Source of the DNA: VFBF01 sp034440275
Lineage (GTDB): Bacteria > Pseudomonadota > Alphaproteobacteria > Caulobacterales > Aquidulcibacteraceae
DNA: 64,000 bases
Assembly: GCA_034440275.1 (NCBI GenBank)
Contig: JAWXBS010000024.1
Span: 1-64,000, forward strand
Direction: 5' to 3'
Part shown: piece after piece, positions 54,503-63,491 of the stretch
How the letters are laid out: the number at the start of each line of letters is the position of its first letter
How positions within the stretch are numbered: the first letter of the stretch is position 1
Translations under genes and position numbers: made by a program
The notes under the pieces: generated by a model
Databases searched by the model: none
What the model saw: the letters and a program-made list of their open reading frames with translations, nothing else
What the model was told of the DNA's origin: nothing

Positions 54503-56148
54503 CTACCGGCGCGAAGGCCCGCGATCGTTCGGCCCGGCGAGATGTCCTCGATGTCGGTCTTCACGTGCAGCAACGCCGGACGTCCTGCCTTCCGGGCCTC
54601 AGCAAACGCTTGCGCGAAGCCCTCCGTGCTCTCAACTGTTGCGGCCCATGCACCGAAGGCACGTGCATAGGCGGCGAAATCCGGGTTGCGGAGATCCGTT
54701 GCGCTGACGCGGCCGGGAAAATGCCGCTCCTGGTGCAGGCGGATCGTGCCGTAGCTGCCGTTGTCCACAACGACGATCACCACGTTCACGTTGTACTGTA
54801 CGGCCGTAGCAAGCTCCTGCCCCGTCATCAGAAAGCAGCCGTCACCGGCGAACGCGACAACCTCACGATCCGGATGCGCCAGTTTCGCCGCGATCGCGGC
54901 GGGCACTCCGTATCCCATGGCGCCACTGGTGGGCGCCAACTGCGTGCGAAACGACCGATGCCGTATGAAACGGTGCAACCATGCTGCGTAGTTGCCGGCG
55001 CCGTTGGTGATGATCGCGTCGTGTGGCAGCACACTGCACATGTGCACGACGACTTCGGACATGTTGACTGCGCCGGTCACCGCGATCGGCGCCGTCCATG
55101 CCTCGTAGTCGCTGCGCGCGGCGGCGCGCCATACGCCCCATTCGCCGCGCACACGCACACCTGATAGCGCGGCGGCGGCGGCCCTCACGTCTGCAACTGC
55201 GCCCACCCGCGCCGGCCAGACGCGCCCAATCTCTTCGGCGCCTGCGTGGATATGCACCAGCTTCTTGGCCGTCTCGGCGCGCGTGAAGAGTGTGTAGCCC
55301 TGCGTCGGATTTTCACCCAGGCGCGCGCCAACCGCGAGGATCAAGTCACACTCGCGAATGCGCGCGAGAAGTTTCGGGTTAGGGCCGAGACCGAGATCGC
55401 CCACAAATTGGGGGGAATCGTTGTCGAGAAGATCCTTGCGCCGGAACGACAGCACGACCGGCAGATCATTTTGTTCTGAAAACGTGCGGATCGCCGCCAA
55501 CGACGCCGCGTCCCAACCGCTGCCGCCAAGCACCAGCAGCGGCCGTTTCGCGGCGCTGAGGAGCGCGCCAATATCGGCGAGCGTCCCGGGATCAAGACCT
55601 TGTGACGAGACAGCGCGCGGCGCCGCGAAATCGGACTCTGCTTCGGCGGCGAGCATGTCTTCCGGCAGGGCCAGCGCGACGGGCCCCATACGTCCCTGTA
55701 GTGCAGTGGCGAACGCCCGATCGACAATCTCGCGCACACGCGACGCGTCCTCCAGTTCGACGGCCCACTTCGCCAACGGCCCGAAGAAGGCCTCGTAATC
55801 GACTTCCTGGAACGCTTCGCGACCTTTGTCGGCGGTGGACACCTGCCCAATGAACAGGAGCATGGGTGTCGAATCCTGCTGCGCCGTGTGGACACCGACA
55901 CTCGCGTGCGTGGCGCCCGGACCGCGCGTAACCATGCAGACACCGGGGCGTCCCGTCAGTTTGCCGTGCGCTTCCGCCATGTTTGCCGCGCCCGCCTCCA
56001 TGCGGCACGCGATGAGCTGGATCTTGTCGGAAACATCGTGGAGCGCATCGAGTACGGGCAGATAGCTTTCGCCTGGCACGCAGAACACACGGTCGACGCC
56101 GTGCGCAACCAGCGCATCGACAATATGGCGGGCGCCCGTGCGACGCAT
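54499..56148 (-). CDS. Thiamine pyrophosphate-dependent enzyme (acetolactate synthase-like)
   Basis: A 549-residue TPP enzyme with the three expected domains. The activating Glu is in CRMEAGAANMAEAHG (near residue 51). A middle NAD-like domain (about 185-330) follows, then the TPP motif FAGDGCFLMTGQELATAVQ with VVDNGSYG (near 430-465). It is closer to the ALS-like clade of unknown reaction than to IlvB, which is usually longer and pairs with IlvH; no small subunit is present here. Products could be acyloins or simple decarboxylations. Confidence 0.88.
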   Translation of the reverse strand: MRRTGARHIVDALVAHGVDRVFCVPGESYLPVLDALHDVSDKIQLIACRMEAGAANMAEAHGKLTGRPGVCMVTRGPGATHASVGVHTAQQDSTPMLLFIGQVSTADKGREAFQEVDYEAFFGPLAKWAVELEDASRVREIVDRAFATALQGRMGPVALALPEDMLAAEAESDFAAPRAVSSQGLDPGTLADIGALLSAAKRPLLVLGGSGWDAASLAAIRTFSEQNDLPVVLSFRRKDLLDNDSPQFVGDLGLGPNPKLLARIRECDLILAVGARLGENPTQGYTLFTRAETAKKLVHIHAGAEEIGRVWPARVGAVADVRAAAAALSGVRVRGEWGVWRAAARSDYEAWTAPIAVTGAVNMSEVVVHMCSVLPHDAIITNGAGNYAAWLHRFIRHRSFRTQLAPTSGAMGYGVPAAIAAKLAHPDREVVAFAGDGCFLMTGQELATAVQYNVNVVIVVVDNGSYGTIRLHQERHFPGRVSATDLRNPDFAAYARAFGAWAATVESTEGFAQAFAEARKAGRPALLHVKTDIEDISPGRTIAGLRAGS

Positions 56149-56212
56149 GAATTCCTCCCAGGCTGGCGCACACCTTGTCCACGCCCAGAAAGACCGTCAA
56201 GCGCAGCGGGCG

Positions 56213-57091
56213 TCAGATGGCGTCGAGGTTTTCCCCGACGGTGACCACCGGCGTCACGCTCACGGAAACGATCAGTTGCGCGGTGGCATGTCCCATGATC
56301 GAGCCCGTCATTGGCGAGGCTTCATCCGGCGTGCGTGACACCGCCACACGAATGAGATCGACAGATTCCGCCAGACCGTTCGTCGGATCGAACTCGATCC
56401 AGCCGAGGCTGGGCAGGAAGACTTCGCACCATGCATGGGTCGCGCCCGCGCCACGGGTGTTGAGGCCAGGCGCATAGAGATAGCCCGTCACGAACCGCGT
56501 CGCGAAACCGAGGCGGCGCAGGCTCTCGACCATGAGCCAAGCAAAGTCCCGACAAGTTCCGGCGCCGCGTCCGACTGTTTCAGAAGGGGATTGCGTCCCC
56601 TCTTCCTGACGTTCGCCGTACGTGAAGTCCCTATGGATCGCCGTGTTGAGGTCCTGAAGAAACGGAACAGAGAGCGTGTAGTTGGCAGTCGACCATCGCG
56701 AGAGCCAGTCACGGTAGGCCGGCGAGTCGCCATCAGTTGCCGGCCGCATGAATGGATCAAGGATCAGACGCTCGTCGAGCGAATAGACGATCGGAAACGC
56801 CAGATTGGGATCGAAACGTCCAGCGGCCTCGAGCGGCGTGGGAAACCGCTCGATAAGCAAATTGCTGACAACCCTCAAAATGTCGCTCTCGCCCTGCGGC
56901 TGGAACGCGCACACGCTGTTGCCGAGCGCGTCTTGGCTCCAGCGCGTGACGCCCGACGGCGTGAACTCGAGCGACGCATCAAGAATGCGCAAGGCATGGG
57001 AATCGACCGGACGCATGAGCAATCGCCACCCCCCGAACGCGACCGGACGCTCGTACTGATAGACCGTCTCGTGGCGAATGGTGAGGCGCAT
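56213..57091 (-). CDS. Transglutaminase-like cysteine protease family protein
   Basis: A 292-residue protein. N-terminal bacterial transglutaminase-like domain RLTIRHETVYQYERPVAFG; core with Cys in GAGTCRDFAWLMVESLRRLGF (near residue 171), His in GATHAWCEVFLP and Asp in WIEFDPTNG. The Cys-His-Asp triad is complete. It diverges from the large transglutaminase/DUF2126 gene with 215 bases between, and the two are similar in domain. It has no signal peptide. Confidence 0.9.
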   Translation of the reverse strand: MRLTIRHETVYQYERPVAFGGWRLLMRPVDSHALRILDASLEFTPSGVTRWSQDALGNSVCAFQPQGESDILRVVSNLLIERFPTPLEAAGRFDPNLAFPIVYSLDERLILDPFMRPATDGDSPAYRDWLSRWSTANYTLSVPFLQDLNTAIHRDFTYGERQEEGTQSPSETVGRGAGTCRDFAWLMVESLRRLGFATRFVTGYLYAPGLNTRGAGATHAWCEVFLPSLGWIEFDPTNGLAESVDLIRVAVSRTPDEASPMTGSIMGHATAQLIVSVSVTPVVTVGENLDAI

Positions 57092-57306
57092 GCGGGGACT
57101 CTGGAGGGGAGACCGGGTGGAGGCAACGAATTGATTGACCGGGAGTTCCGCCGTTCTACTGCCTAAGCGGGGTTCGCGGCGCCCCGAAGACAGGCGCGCA
57201 ACGCCTTCGGTTTGAGCAGGCCGCACGGGTTGGCCGACTCGTTTCCACCGCCATGGGCTTCCCGCACGGGCGCCGATAAGGTCAACACAAGAGTCAGGAT
57301 ACCTCC

Positions 57307-60300
57307 ATGACCATCCGCGTCGCCCTCAATCATCGCACGAGCTATACCTACGATCGCCGCATTGCGCTCGGGCCGCAGACCATCCGGCTGCGTCCGGCGG
57401 CGCACGCGCGGGTGCCGGTCCTGAACTATGCACTGAAGGTTTCGCCCGCCGAGCACTTTGTGAACTGGCAGCAGGATCCCTTCGGCAACTGGCTCGCGCG
57501 CTTCGTCTTCCCCGAGAAGACAGATCACTTCAGCATCGAGGTCGACCTCTCGATAGAACATGTGGTGTTCAATCCGTTCGACTTCTTCATCGAGCCTTAT
57601 GCCGAGAAGTTCCCGTTCGCCTACTCGCCGGACCTGGAGAAGGAACTCGCGCCCTACCTTGAAAAGGAAAAGGCAGGTGCGAAGCTGACGGCCTACATGC
57701 GCACGATCTCCACCGAACCGACGCCGCTCGTGGATTTTCTCGTGGCGCTCAATCAACGCCTGCAGCAAGAAGTAAAATATCTCATCCGCATGGAGCCAGG
57801 CGTCCAGGCGCCAGACGATACACTGTTGCTGCAGTCGGGCTCTTGCCGCGACAGTTCATGGCTTCTGGTGCAGGTGCTGCGTCGCCTCGGCCTCGCAGCG
57901 CGCTTCGTGTCGGGCTACCTGATCCAGCTGAAACCGGACCTGAAGGCTCTCGATGGCGCATCGGGCGCCGAGGAGGACTTCACCGATCTGCACGCCTGGG
58001 CAGAGGTGTTCGTGCCCGGCGCCGGCTGGATCGGCCTCGATCCCACATCAGGTTTGTTCACCGGCGAAGGTCACATACCGCTCGCGGCCACTCCGCACTA
58101 TCGCTCCGCCGCGCCCATCAGCGGGGATATCGAAGCTGCCGGCGTCTCGTTCGATTTCGCCATGAGTGTCACGCGCCTCGCCGAAGCGCCGCGCATCACC
58201 AAGCCCTTTTCCGATGAGGCGTGGGATCGTTTGCTAAAGCTGGGAGACGATGTCGATGCCGACATCAAGGCGCAGGACATGCGCCTGACCATGGGCGGCG
58301 AACCAACGTTTGTCTCCATCGATGACTACGAGGCGCCGGAATGGAACGCTGACGCGGTAGGACCAGCCAAACCGCCGCTTGCGGAGAAGTTGCTGCAGCG
58401 CCTGCGCGATCGGTTTGCCGTCGGCGGCTTGCTGCACTACGGTCAGGGCAAATGGTATCCGGGCGAAACGCTGCCGCGCTGGACCTACTCGGTCTACTGG
58501 CGCAAGGACGGCAAACCGCTCTGGCGCGATCCCGCGCTGATCGCCGACGCCAGCAGGGAAAGAGAATCGGAAAAGCCGGCGCCAGCAGCCGCAGGCGTCT
58601 TTCTCGCGTCGGTGGCCGAGGAACTGGGCGTAGACCCACAGCACATCATTCCAGCGTACGAGGATCCCGCGCACTGGCTGTTGAAAGAGGCGGACCTGCC
58701 GGTCAACGTCAGCGCCGATGATCCAAAGCTGGCCGATCCGGAAGCGCGTGCGCGTATGGCGCGCGTCTTTGAACGCGGCCTCGGAGCACCCAACGGCTTC
58801 GTCCTGCCGGTTCAGCGATGGAACGCAAAGGCATCGAGCGCTTGGCGTTCGGAAAGCTGGAAACTGCGGCGCGGCAAGCTCTATCTGGCGCCCGGCGACA
58901 GCGCGATCGGCTACCGTTTGCCACTGTCGTCGCTTCCCCACATTCCGGCGGCGAAGTATCCTCACATCATTCCCGCCGATCCGGCTGAGGAGCGCGCGCC
59001 GCTCCCTCAACCGCGTCCGCAACGTTCGCAGGCGGTGACTGCATCGAGCGTCGAACGTCAGGAGCAGATCGCACAGGAGATCGGCATTGACGACGTTCGG
59101 ACCGCCGTCGCCACGGAAGTGCGCGATGGCGTGTTGTGCGTGTTCATGCCACCGGTGGAGCGGTTCGAGGACTATCTTGATCTCGTGGAGGCGATCGAAG
59201 CCGCCGCGCGCAAACAATCCCTGCCGGTGCGTATCGAGGGATACCCGCCGCCGTGGGACCCGCGCATCGATGTGATCCGCGTCGGGCCCGACCCCGGCGT
59301 CATCGAGGTCAACATTCATCCGGCTTCGTCATGGCGTGACTGCGTGACGACCACCACAACGGTCTACGAGGAAGCCCGTCAGACGCGTCTCGGCGCCGAA
59401 AAATTCATGCTCGACGGTCGTCACACGGGCACGGGCGGGGGCAATCACGTCGTCGTCGGCGCGGCGACGCCCAACGACTCGCCCTTCCTGCGTCGCCCAG
59501 ATCTGCTCAAGAGCCTCTTGATCTACTGGCAACGCCACCCTTCGCTTTCGTATCTTTTTTCCGGCCTGTTCATCGGCCCCACAAGCCAGGCGCCGCGCGT
59601 CGACGAGGCGCGGCACGACACGCTGTACGAACTCGAAGTCGCGTTCGCGAAGTTTCCCTTGCCCGATGAGGGCGCTGCTCCTGCGCCATGGATCGTCGAT
59701 CGTCTGCTCCGCAATTTGCTCACGGATGTAACGGGCAACACCCATCGCACCGAGATCAGCATCGACAAACTTTTCTCGCCGGACGGTCCGACCGGCCGGC
59801 TCGGTCTTGTGGAATTCCGGTGCTTTGAGATGCCACCGGATGCACGCATGAGTCTGGCGCAACAGCTGCTGTTGCGCGCACTTCTGGCCTGGTTCTGGCG
59901 CACGCCGCAGACGGGCGATCTGGTGCGCTGGGGCACAGCGCTCGCCGATCGGTTCATGCTTCCGCATGTCGTATGGCGTGACTTCAACGACGTGCTCACC
60001 GACCTTCAAGGCGCCGGGTATGCTCTCGACGCCGCGTGGTTCGCTGCGCAATGGGAATTTCGCTTTCCGTTCTGCGGCGCGGTCGTGCGAGATGACGTGA
60101 AGATCACGCTGCGCCAGGCGCTGGAGCCATGGCACGTGCTCGGTGAGGAAGGCGCGATCGGCGGCACCGTCCGCTATGTAGACTCATCGGTTGAAAGACT
60201 GGAGGTCAGCGCGGAAGGCCTCAACCCGGCGCGTCACATACTCTCCTGCAACGGACGTCGCGTGCCGCTGACGCTGGTGGAAGGCAGGTACGTCGCTGGC

Positions 60301-60606
60301 GTGCGTTACAAGGCGTGGAAACCACCGGAGGGGCTGCATCCGACGCTGCCGGTGAACGCGCCGCTCGTTTTCGATTTGATCGACACTTGGTCGGATCGTT
60401 CGCGCGGCGGCTGCGTCTACCACGTCGCCCATCCGGGCGGGCGCAGCTACGAGACTTTTCCAGTCAACAACTACGAAGCTGAAGCCCGTCGACTCGCGCG
60501 GTTTCAGGACCACGGCCACACACCCGGAAAGGTCACCGCGCCGCCGCAGGAGCACAATCTCGAGTTTCCGTTGACACTCGACCTGAGAAGGCCGGTGCGT
60601 GTGTAA
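57307..60606 (+). CDS. Transglutaminase/DUF2126 fusion (amidoligase-like)
   Basis: A 1,099-residue protein with two parts. Residues 1-300: transglutaminase N domain (VALNHRTSYTYDRRIALGPQ) and core with Cys (SGSCRDSSWLL, near 179), His (DLHAWAEVF, near 228) and Asp (WIGLDPTSG). From about 310 to the end: DUF2126, which carries TMGGEPTFVSIDD, GLLHYGQGKWYPGE, HPASSWRDCVTTTTTVYEEARQ, GTGGGNHVVVGAAT, FLRRPDLLKSLLIYWQRHPSLSYLFSG and LFSPDGPTGRLGLVEFRCFEMPP. DUF2126 has been linked to glutamine-synthetase-like amidoligases. In other genomes the partners are an alpha-E protein and a permuted ATP-grasp; neither is here. Confidence 0.92.
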   Translation: MTIRVALNHRTSYTYDRRIALGPQTIRLRPAAHARVPVLNYALKVSPAEHFVNWQQDPFGNWLARFVFPEKTDHFSIEVDLSIEHVVFNPFDFFIEPYAEKFPFAYSPDLEKELAPYLEKEKAGAKLTAYMRTISTEPTPLVDFLVALNQRLQQEVKYLIRMEPGVQAPDDTLLLQSGSCRDSSWLLVQVLRRLGLAARFVSGYLIQLKPDLKALDGASGAEEDFTDLHAWAEVFVPGAGWIGLDPTSGLFTGEGHIPLAATPHYRSAAPISGDIEAAGVSFDFAMSVTRLAEAPRITKPFSDEAWDRLLKLGDDVDADIKAQDMRLTMGGEPTFVSIDDYEAPEWNADAVGPAKPPLAEKLLQRLRDRFAVGGLLHYGQGKWYPGETLPRWTYSVYWRKDGKPLWRDPALIADASRERESEKPAPAAAGVFLASVAEELGVDPQHIIPAYEDPAHWLLKEADLPVNVSADDPKLADPEARARMARVFERGLGAPNGFVLPVQRWNAKASSAWRSESWKLRRGKLYLAPGDSAIGYRLPLSSLPHIPAAKYPHIIPADPAEERAPLPQPRPQRSQAVTASSVERQEQIAQEIGIDDVRTAVATEVRDGVLCVFMPPVERFEDYLDLVEAIEAAARKQSLPVRIEGYPPPWDPRIDVIRVGPDPGVIEVNIHPASSWRDCVTTTTTVYEEARQTRLGAEKFMLDGRHTGTGGGNHVVVGAATPNDSPFLRRPDLLKSLLIYWQRHPSLSYLFSGLFIGPTSQAPRVDEARHDTLYELEVAFAKFPLPDEGAAPAPWIVDRLLRNLLTDVTGNTHRTEISIDKLFSPDGPTGRLGLVEFRCFEMPPDARMSLAQQLLLRALLAWFWRTPQTGDLVRWGTALADRFMLPHVVWRDFNDVLTDLQGAGYALDAAWFAAQWEFRFPFCGAVVRDDVKITLRQALEPWHVLGEEGAIGGTVRYVDSSVERLEVSAEGLNPARHILSCNGRRVPLTLVEGRYVAGVRYKAWKPPEGLHPTLPVNAPLVFDLIDTWSDRSRGGCVYHVAHPGGRSYETFPVNNYEAEARRLARFQDHGHTPGKVTAPPQEHNLEFPLTLDLRRPVRV

Positions 60607-60608
60607 AA

Positions 60609-60685
60609 TGGTCGGGGCGGGGGGACTCGAACTCCCGACCCCCTGCTCCCAAAGCAGGTGCTCTACCAGGCTGAGCTACGCCCCG
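60609..60685 (-). tRNA. tRNA-Pro (TGG anticodon)
   Basis: A 77-base tRNA. Acceptor CGGGGCG pairs with CGCCCCG; the anticodon stem CCTGC/GCAGG encloses loop TTTGGGA, anticodon TGG (reads CCA). The T-loop TTCGAGT is present, and the 3' ACCA (discriminator plus CCA) is encoded. It lies between the DUF2126 gene and the SMP-30 gene, 3 bases from the former's stop. Confidence 0.95.
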
Positions 60686-60720
60686 ATCGCCTGTGATGTA
60701 GACGCTCACGCGCGCCGACG

Positions 60721-61617
60721 CTAGCGGCGCGGCGCCAGTGCGGCAGGCGAAAGTCGCAATACGGCGCCGGGAAACGGCGGCGTGGTGTTGTCGTATGATC
60801 CGGTGAGATATGCCGCGCCATCTGGCCCGAAGGCGATATTCGTGAGGTACGGCGTCGGCACAGCGATGGACGCCACCAAGGTCCCGCGCGAGGAAAGACG
60901 CAGCACCCGCCCCTCCCCATACAGGCACACATAGAAGTCGCCATCTGGCCCACGCTCTATCCCATCAGGGCCAGCCTCGGCGTAAGTTCCCATTTTTTGT
61001 GTCAGCGCATTGATATCCGCGAACACTTCCTGCGCGCCGAGCGAGCCGTCGGCGGCGATCGGATAGCGCAGCACGCGGCGACGCATGTGCTCATCCACGT
61101 AAAGTGTGTTCTCGCGCCGGTCGACGAACACACCGTTCGGGTAGTGCAGGTCTTCGGCGACGCGACGCAGGACGCCATTGGCGCCCAAATGCATCACCGC
61201 ACCGTGCGGGCGCGTATTGATCGAGAAAATGCCCGGATCGCTGAAGTAGACACCGCCTCGGCCATCGGCGAAAGAGTCGTTGGGATCGCGCAAACGCACG
61301 CCGTTCGCGGCCGCGCGCCAACGACGTTGCTCAACCCCGGCGGCGTTCACCGCCACCACGGCGCGGCCAAGATGGCACAGCACGAGCAAGCCGTCGCCAT
61401 ATGGCGCGACAGACGTCGGCCCACATCCATCGTCCTTCCAGAACACATTTTTGCGCCCTTGTTGGTGCGCGAAAACCGTGTCGACGCCCATTTCAGCGAC
61501 GTAGAGCGTGTCGCCCTGCCAGAGCGGACCTTCAGGGTATTTCGCCGTCGCGTCGATCACCTCGGCGTGGGCAGAGCCAAGAAGCGCCGCGAAGGCGACC
61601 AAACTAGCGCGGATCAT
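60721..61617 (-). CDS. SMP-30/gluconolactonase-like exported protein
   Basis: A 298-residue six-bladed propeller protein with a signal peptide (ASLVAFAALLGSAHA). Family features are YPEGPLWQGDTLYVAEMG (metal Glu near residue 30), RLRDPNDSFADGRGGVYFSDPG, and LHYPNGVFVDRRENTLYVDEHM (Asn/Asp ligands). Likely a lactonase in the periplasm. It starts within the last 14 bases of the upstream membrane gene, so it is coupled to the SpeE-like operon. Confidence 0.87.
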   Translation of the reverse strand: MIRASLVAFAALLGSAHAEVIDATAKYPEGPLWQGDTLYVAEMGVDTVFAHQQGRKNVFWKDDGCGPTSVAPYGDGLLVLCHLGRAVVAVNAAGVEQRRWRAAANGVRLRDPNDSFADGRGGVYFSDPGIFSINTRPHGAVMHLGANGVLRRVAEDLHYPNGVFVDRRENTLYVDEHMRRRVLRYPIAADGSLGAQEVFADINALTQKMGTYAEAGPDGIERGPDGDFYVCLYGEGRVLRLSSRGTLVASIAVPTPYLTNIAFGPDGAAYLTGSYDNTTPPFPGAVLRLSPAALAPRR

Positions 61618-62266
61618 CGGTGGCCTTCGCGCGGAGCAGCACGAGTCCAACTCCGCAAACAGCGAGCCAGCCGGCGAAAAGATAAGTGATCTCGCGCGTC
61701 CCGAAAAAGGTCATCAGCCAGAGCGATGTGCCGAGCACGCCGATGATGTTGCCGAACGTAGTGATCGAATAGACCGAGCCCGCAATGCGTCCGCCGTGTT
61801 CGGCATCCGCGAGCAACAGGCGAATACAGAACGGCGAGAAGAAGCTCAGGAGCGTAAACGGCACGAAGACGAGCAGCATGGACGCGAGTATCGCGCCGAG
61901 TGGCAAGCTTGGGACGCTTGCCGAAATCCAGGCGAGAACCGACCTCTTCAGTCCCGGAAAGAACGGGTCAGGGTCGGCGATGAACTCCTGCTGCAGCAGC
62001 GCAGGGACAATCGCCAGGTACGCCGCCGCCGCCAGAACGCAAAAACCCAACACTTCCGAGCGCGGCGCCGCGTCTGCGACGCGCCCGCCCACATAGTAGC
62101 CCACCATCATCGCCAGCATGGTCACCGAGATGAGCGACGACCACACGAAGATGTCGCTGCCGAAGTGCGGCGTCAGTGGACGGCTGGTCGCCATCTGCAG
62201 TCCCATCACCGCGATGCCAATAAGGAAGCCGTAGACGAGAATAAGGATCGACTTGTTGCGGGTCAC
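61604..62266 (-). CDS. Membrane half of a split MFS/spermidine-synthase-like protein
   Basis: A 220-residue protein with about six membrane helices. Its GLQMATSRPLTPHFGSDIFVWSSLISVTMLAMMVGYYVGGRVAD start and FTLLSFFSPFCIRLLL match the membrane part of the fused MFS/spermidine-synthase proteins. Here the membrane and SpeE-like halves are separate genes in the opposite order to the fused form. The GTG start overlaps the SpeE-like stop by four bases (GTGA). Transported compound unknown. Confidence 0.85.
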   Translation of the reverse strand: MTRNKSILILVYGFLIGIAVMGLQMATSRPLTPHFGSDIFVWSSLISVTMLAMMVGYYVGGRVADAAPRSEVLGFCVLAAAAYLAIVPALLQQEFIADPDPFFPGLKRSVLAWISASVPSLPLGAILASMLLVFVPFTLLSFFSPFCIRLLLADAEHGGRIAGSVYSITTFGNIIGVLGTSLWLMTFFGTREITYLFAGWLAVCGVGLVLLRAKATDDPR

Positions 62267-63168
62267 TTGCGTCTCGCATTGTGCGCCTGGATGCCGCGCA
62301 GGTGTTCGACCGGCGCGAAGTCATCCGTCAGCGGGCGGCGGGCGGATTTCGGCGGCGTGCGGCGACTGCGGGCGAGCGCAGGCAGTGCGTGCGTGAAGCG
62401 GTACCGGGTCTGCAGCGCGGTCGCGCGCGCCAAGAGAGCGGCCTGCGTCTTCGCTGGACCGTCGTAGGCGATGGCGATGACGCTGCCTGCGATCTCGTAG
62501 GTATCAACATTGGTGAATACCGCCTGCAGTGTCGCGATCATGGACTCCGTCAGCACCACGTTTGGCGCAATGTTCTGCACGATGGCCCCGCCGGGATTGA
62601 GTTTGCGTTTGGCCAGTATGAAGAACTGCTGCGTGGTCAGATGGAACGGCACAAAGGTGCCGCGATAGGCGTCGACGATGATGATGTCGTAGCGATCGCG
62701 CGATTGGGTCAGGAATATCCGGCCATCGCTCGTCTCCACGCGCAAGCGCGCCGACGGACGGACACCGAAATGCTTGTTCGCCATCGCCACGACTTCGGGA
62801 TCAAGCTCCACCGCCGTCACCGAAAGCGTGGGCACATGATCGGTCAGGTAGACGGCGGTGCGTCCGCCCCCGAGCCCAATTTCCAGCACCTTCGCCGGAT
62901 TGGCCGCGTAGGCGAGCGAGAGCGTCATCATCCGCGTATATTCCATGGGCAGGAATTTCGGACGCGACGGATCGTAGAGGTTCTCGGTGAAGAGCTGGTT
63001 GTTCACGCCGAACTGCATGGCCACGTAAGGGCCCTCTCGGGTGATGTAGATCGTATTGTACTGCGACTCCCGCCGCTCGATCAGGCCATCGGCGAACGCT
63101 GGCGTTGCACCCAAAGCGACCAGCGGAAGAGCGCCGAACACCGCGCGACGTGTAAAAATCATGCTCAT
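62263..63168 (-). CDS. SpeE-like methyltransferase-fold protein with export signal
   Basis: A 301-residue protein with an N-terminal twin-arginine-like signal (FTRRAVFGALPLVALGATPAFA). The methyltransferase-fold part has VLEIGLGGGRTAVYLTDHVPTLS, AVELDPEVVAMANKHFGV and IIIVDAYRGTFVPFHLTT. The usual spermidine synthase GGGDGG acid pair is replaced, so polyamine synthesis is unlikely. It resembles the soluble half of fused MFS/spermidine-synthase proteins. The start is at 63168 or 63162. Confidence 0.85.
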   Translation of the reverse strand: MSMIFTRRAVFGALPLVALGATPAFADGLIERRESQYNTIYITREGPYVAMQFGVNNQLFTENLYDPSRPKFLPMEYTRMMTLSLAYAANPAKVLEIGLGGGRTAVYLTDHVPTLSVTAVELDPEVVAMANKHFGVRPSARLRVETSDGRIFLTQSRDRYDIIIVDAYRGTFVPFHLTTQQFFILAKRKLNPGGAIVQNIAPNVVLTESMIATLQAVFTNVDTYEIAGSVIAIAYDGPAKTQAALLARATALQTRYRFTHALPALARSRRTPPKSARRPLTDDFAPVEHLRGIQAHNARRK

Positions 63169-63328
63169 CGGTAAGGCCTGCGTCACGAACCCGCGCCGGG
63201 GTGGGCCACCGTCGCGGGCGCGGACTAGAGCGGAAGGCGCCGTCCGTGTCCACGGCCGCTCACGCCGCCAAAGGCCGCACATAAGCTTCCGGGGAGCGCT
63301 CTTTGAAGGCGCGAGCGCGGCGAAGAAG

Positions 63329-63403
63329 TGGCAGGCCCTAGCGGAGTCGAACCGCTCTTTTCAGGATGAAAACCTGACGTCCTAACCGATAGACGAAGGG
63401 CCC
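63329..63403 (-). tRNA. tRNA-Glu (TTC anticodon)
   Basis: A 75-base tRNA. Acceptor GGGCCCT pairs with AGGGCCT (G1-U72 wobble). The anticodon stem TCAGG/CCTGA encloses loop TTTTCAT, anticodon TTC. The T-arm AGCGG/CCGCT encloses TTCGACT. 3' GCCA is encoded. It lies between recJ and the SpeE-like gene. It is charged by a glutamyl-tRNA synthetase that is not in this window. Confidence 0.95.
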
Positions 63404-63445
63404 CCGGGACACCGCCCAAAGGCATGCCCGATCGCGAGCCGGGGG

Positions 63446-63473
63446 ATATAATAGGCTCCGCCGCCGGTGGCAA
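63446..63473 (-). promoter_or_regulatory. Candidate sigma-70-type promoter of tRNA-Glu
   Basis: On the minus strand a TTGCCA (63468-63473) and a TTATAT (63446-63451) are separated by 16 bases, and the tRNA-Glu 5' end is about 42 bases downstream. The region is unusually A/T-rich for this genome (ATATAATA on the plus strand) and directly follows the recJ stop at 63492. Confidence 0.5.
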
Positions 63474-63491
63474 GCACGCCGGGAACACTGC

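Noticed and set aside
52664..56148. CaiB/BaiF gene plus TPP enzyme as an oxalate-degradation pair (formyl-CoA transferase and oxalyl-CoA decarboxylase)
   Set aside because: The TPP enzyme has an acetolactate-synthase-like N-terminus and lies on the opposite strand beyond the GST; it does not match the oxalyl-CoA decarboxylase layout.
62263..63168. Canonical spermidine synthase
   Set aside because: The acidic GGGDGG polyamine motif is missing and an export signal is present.
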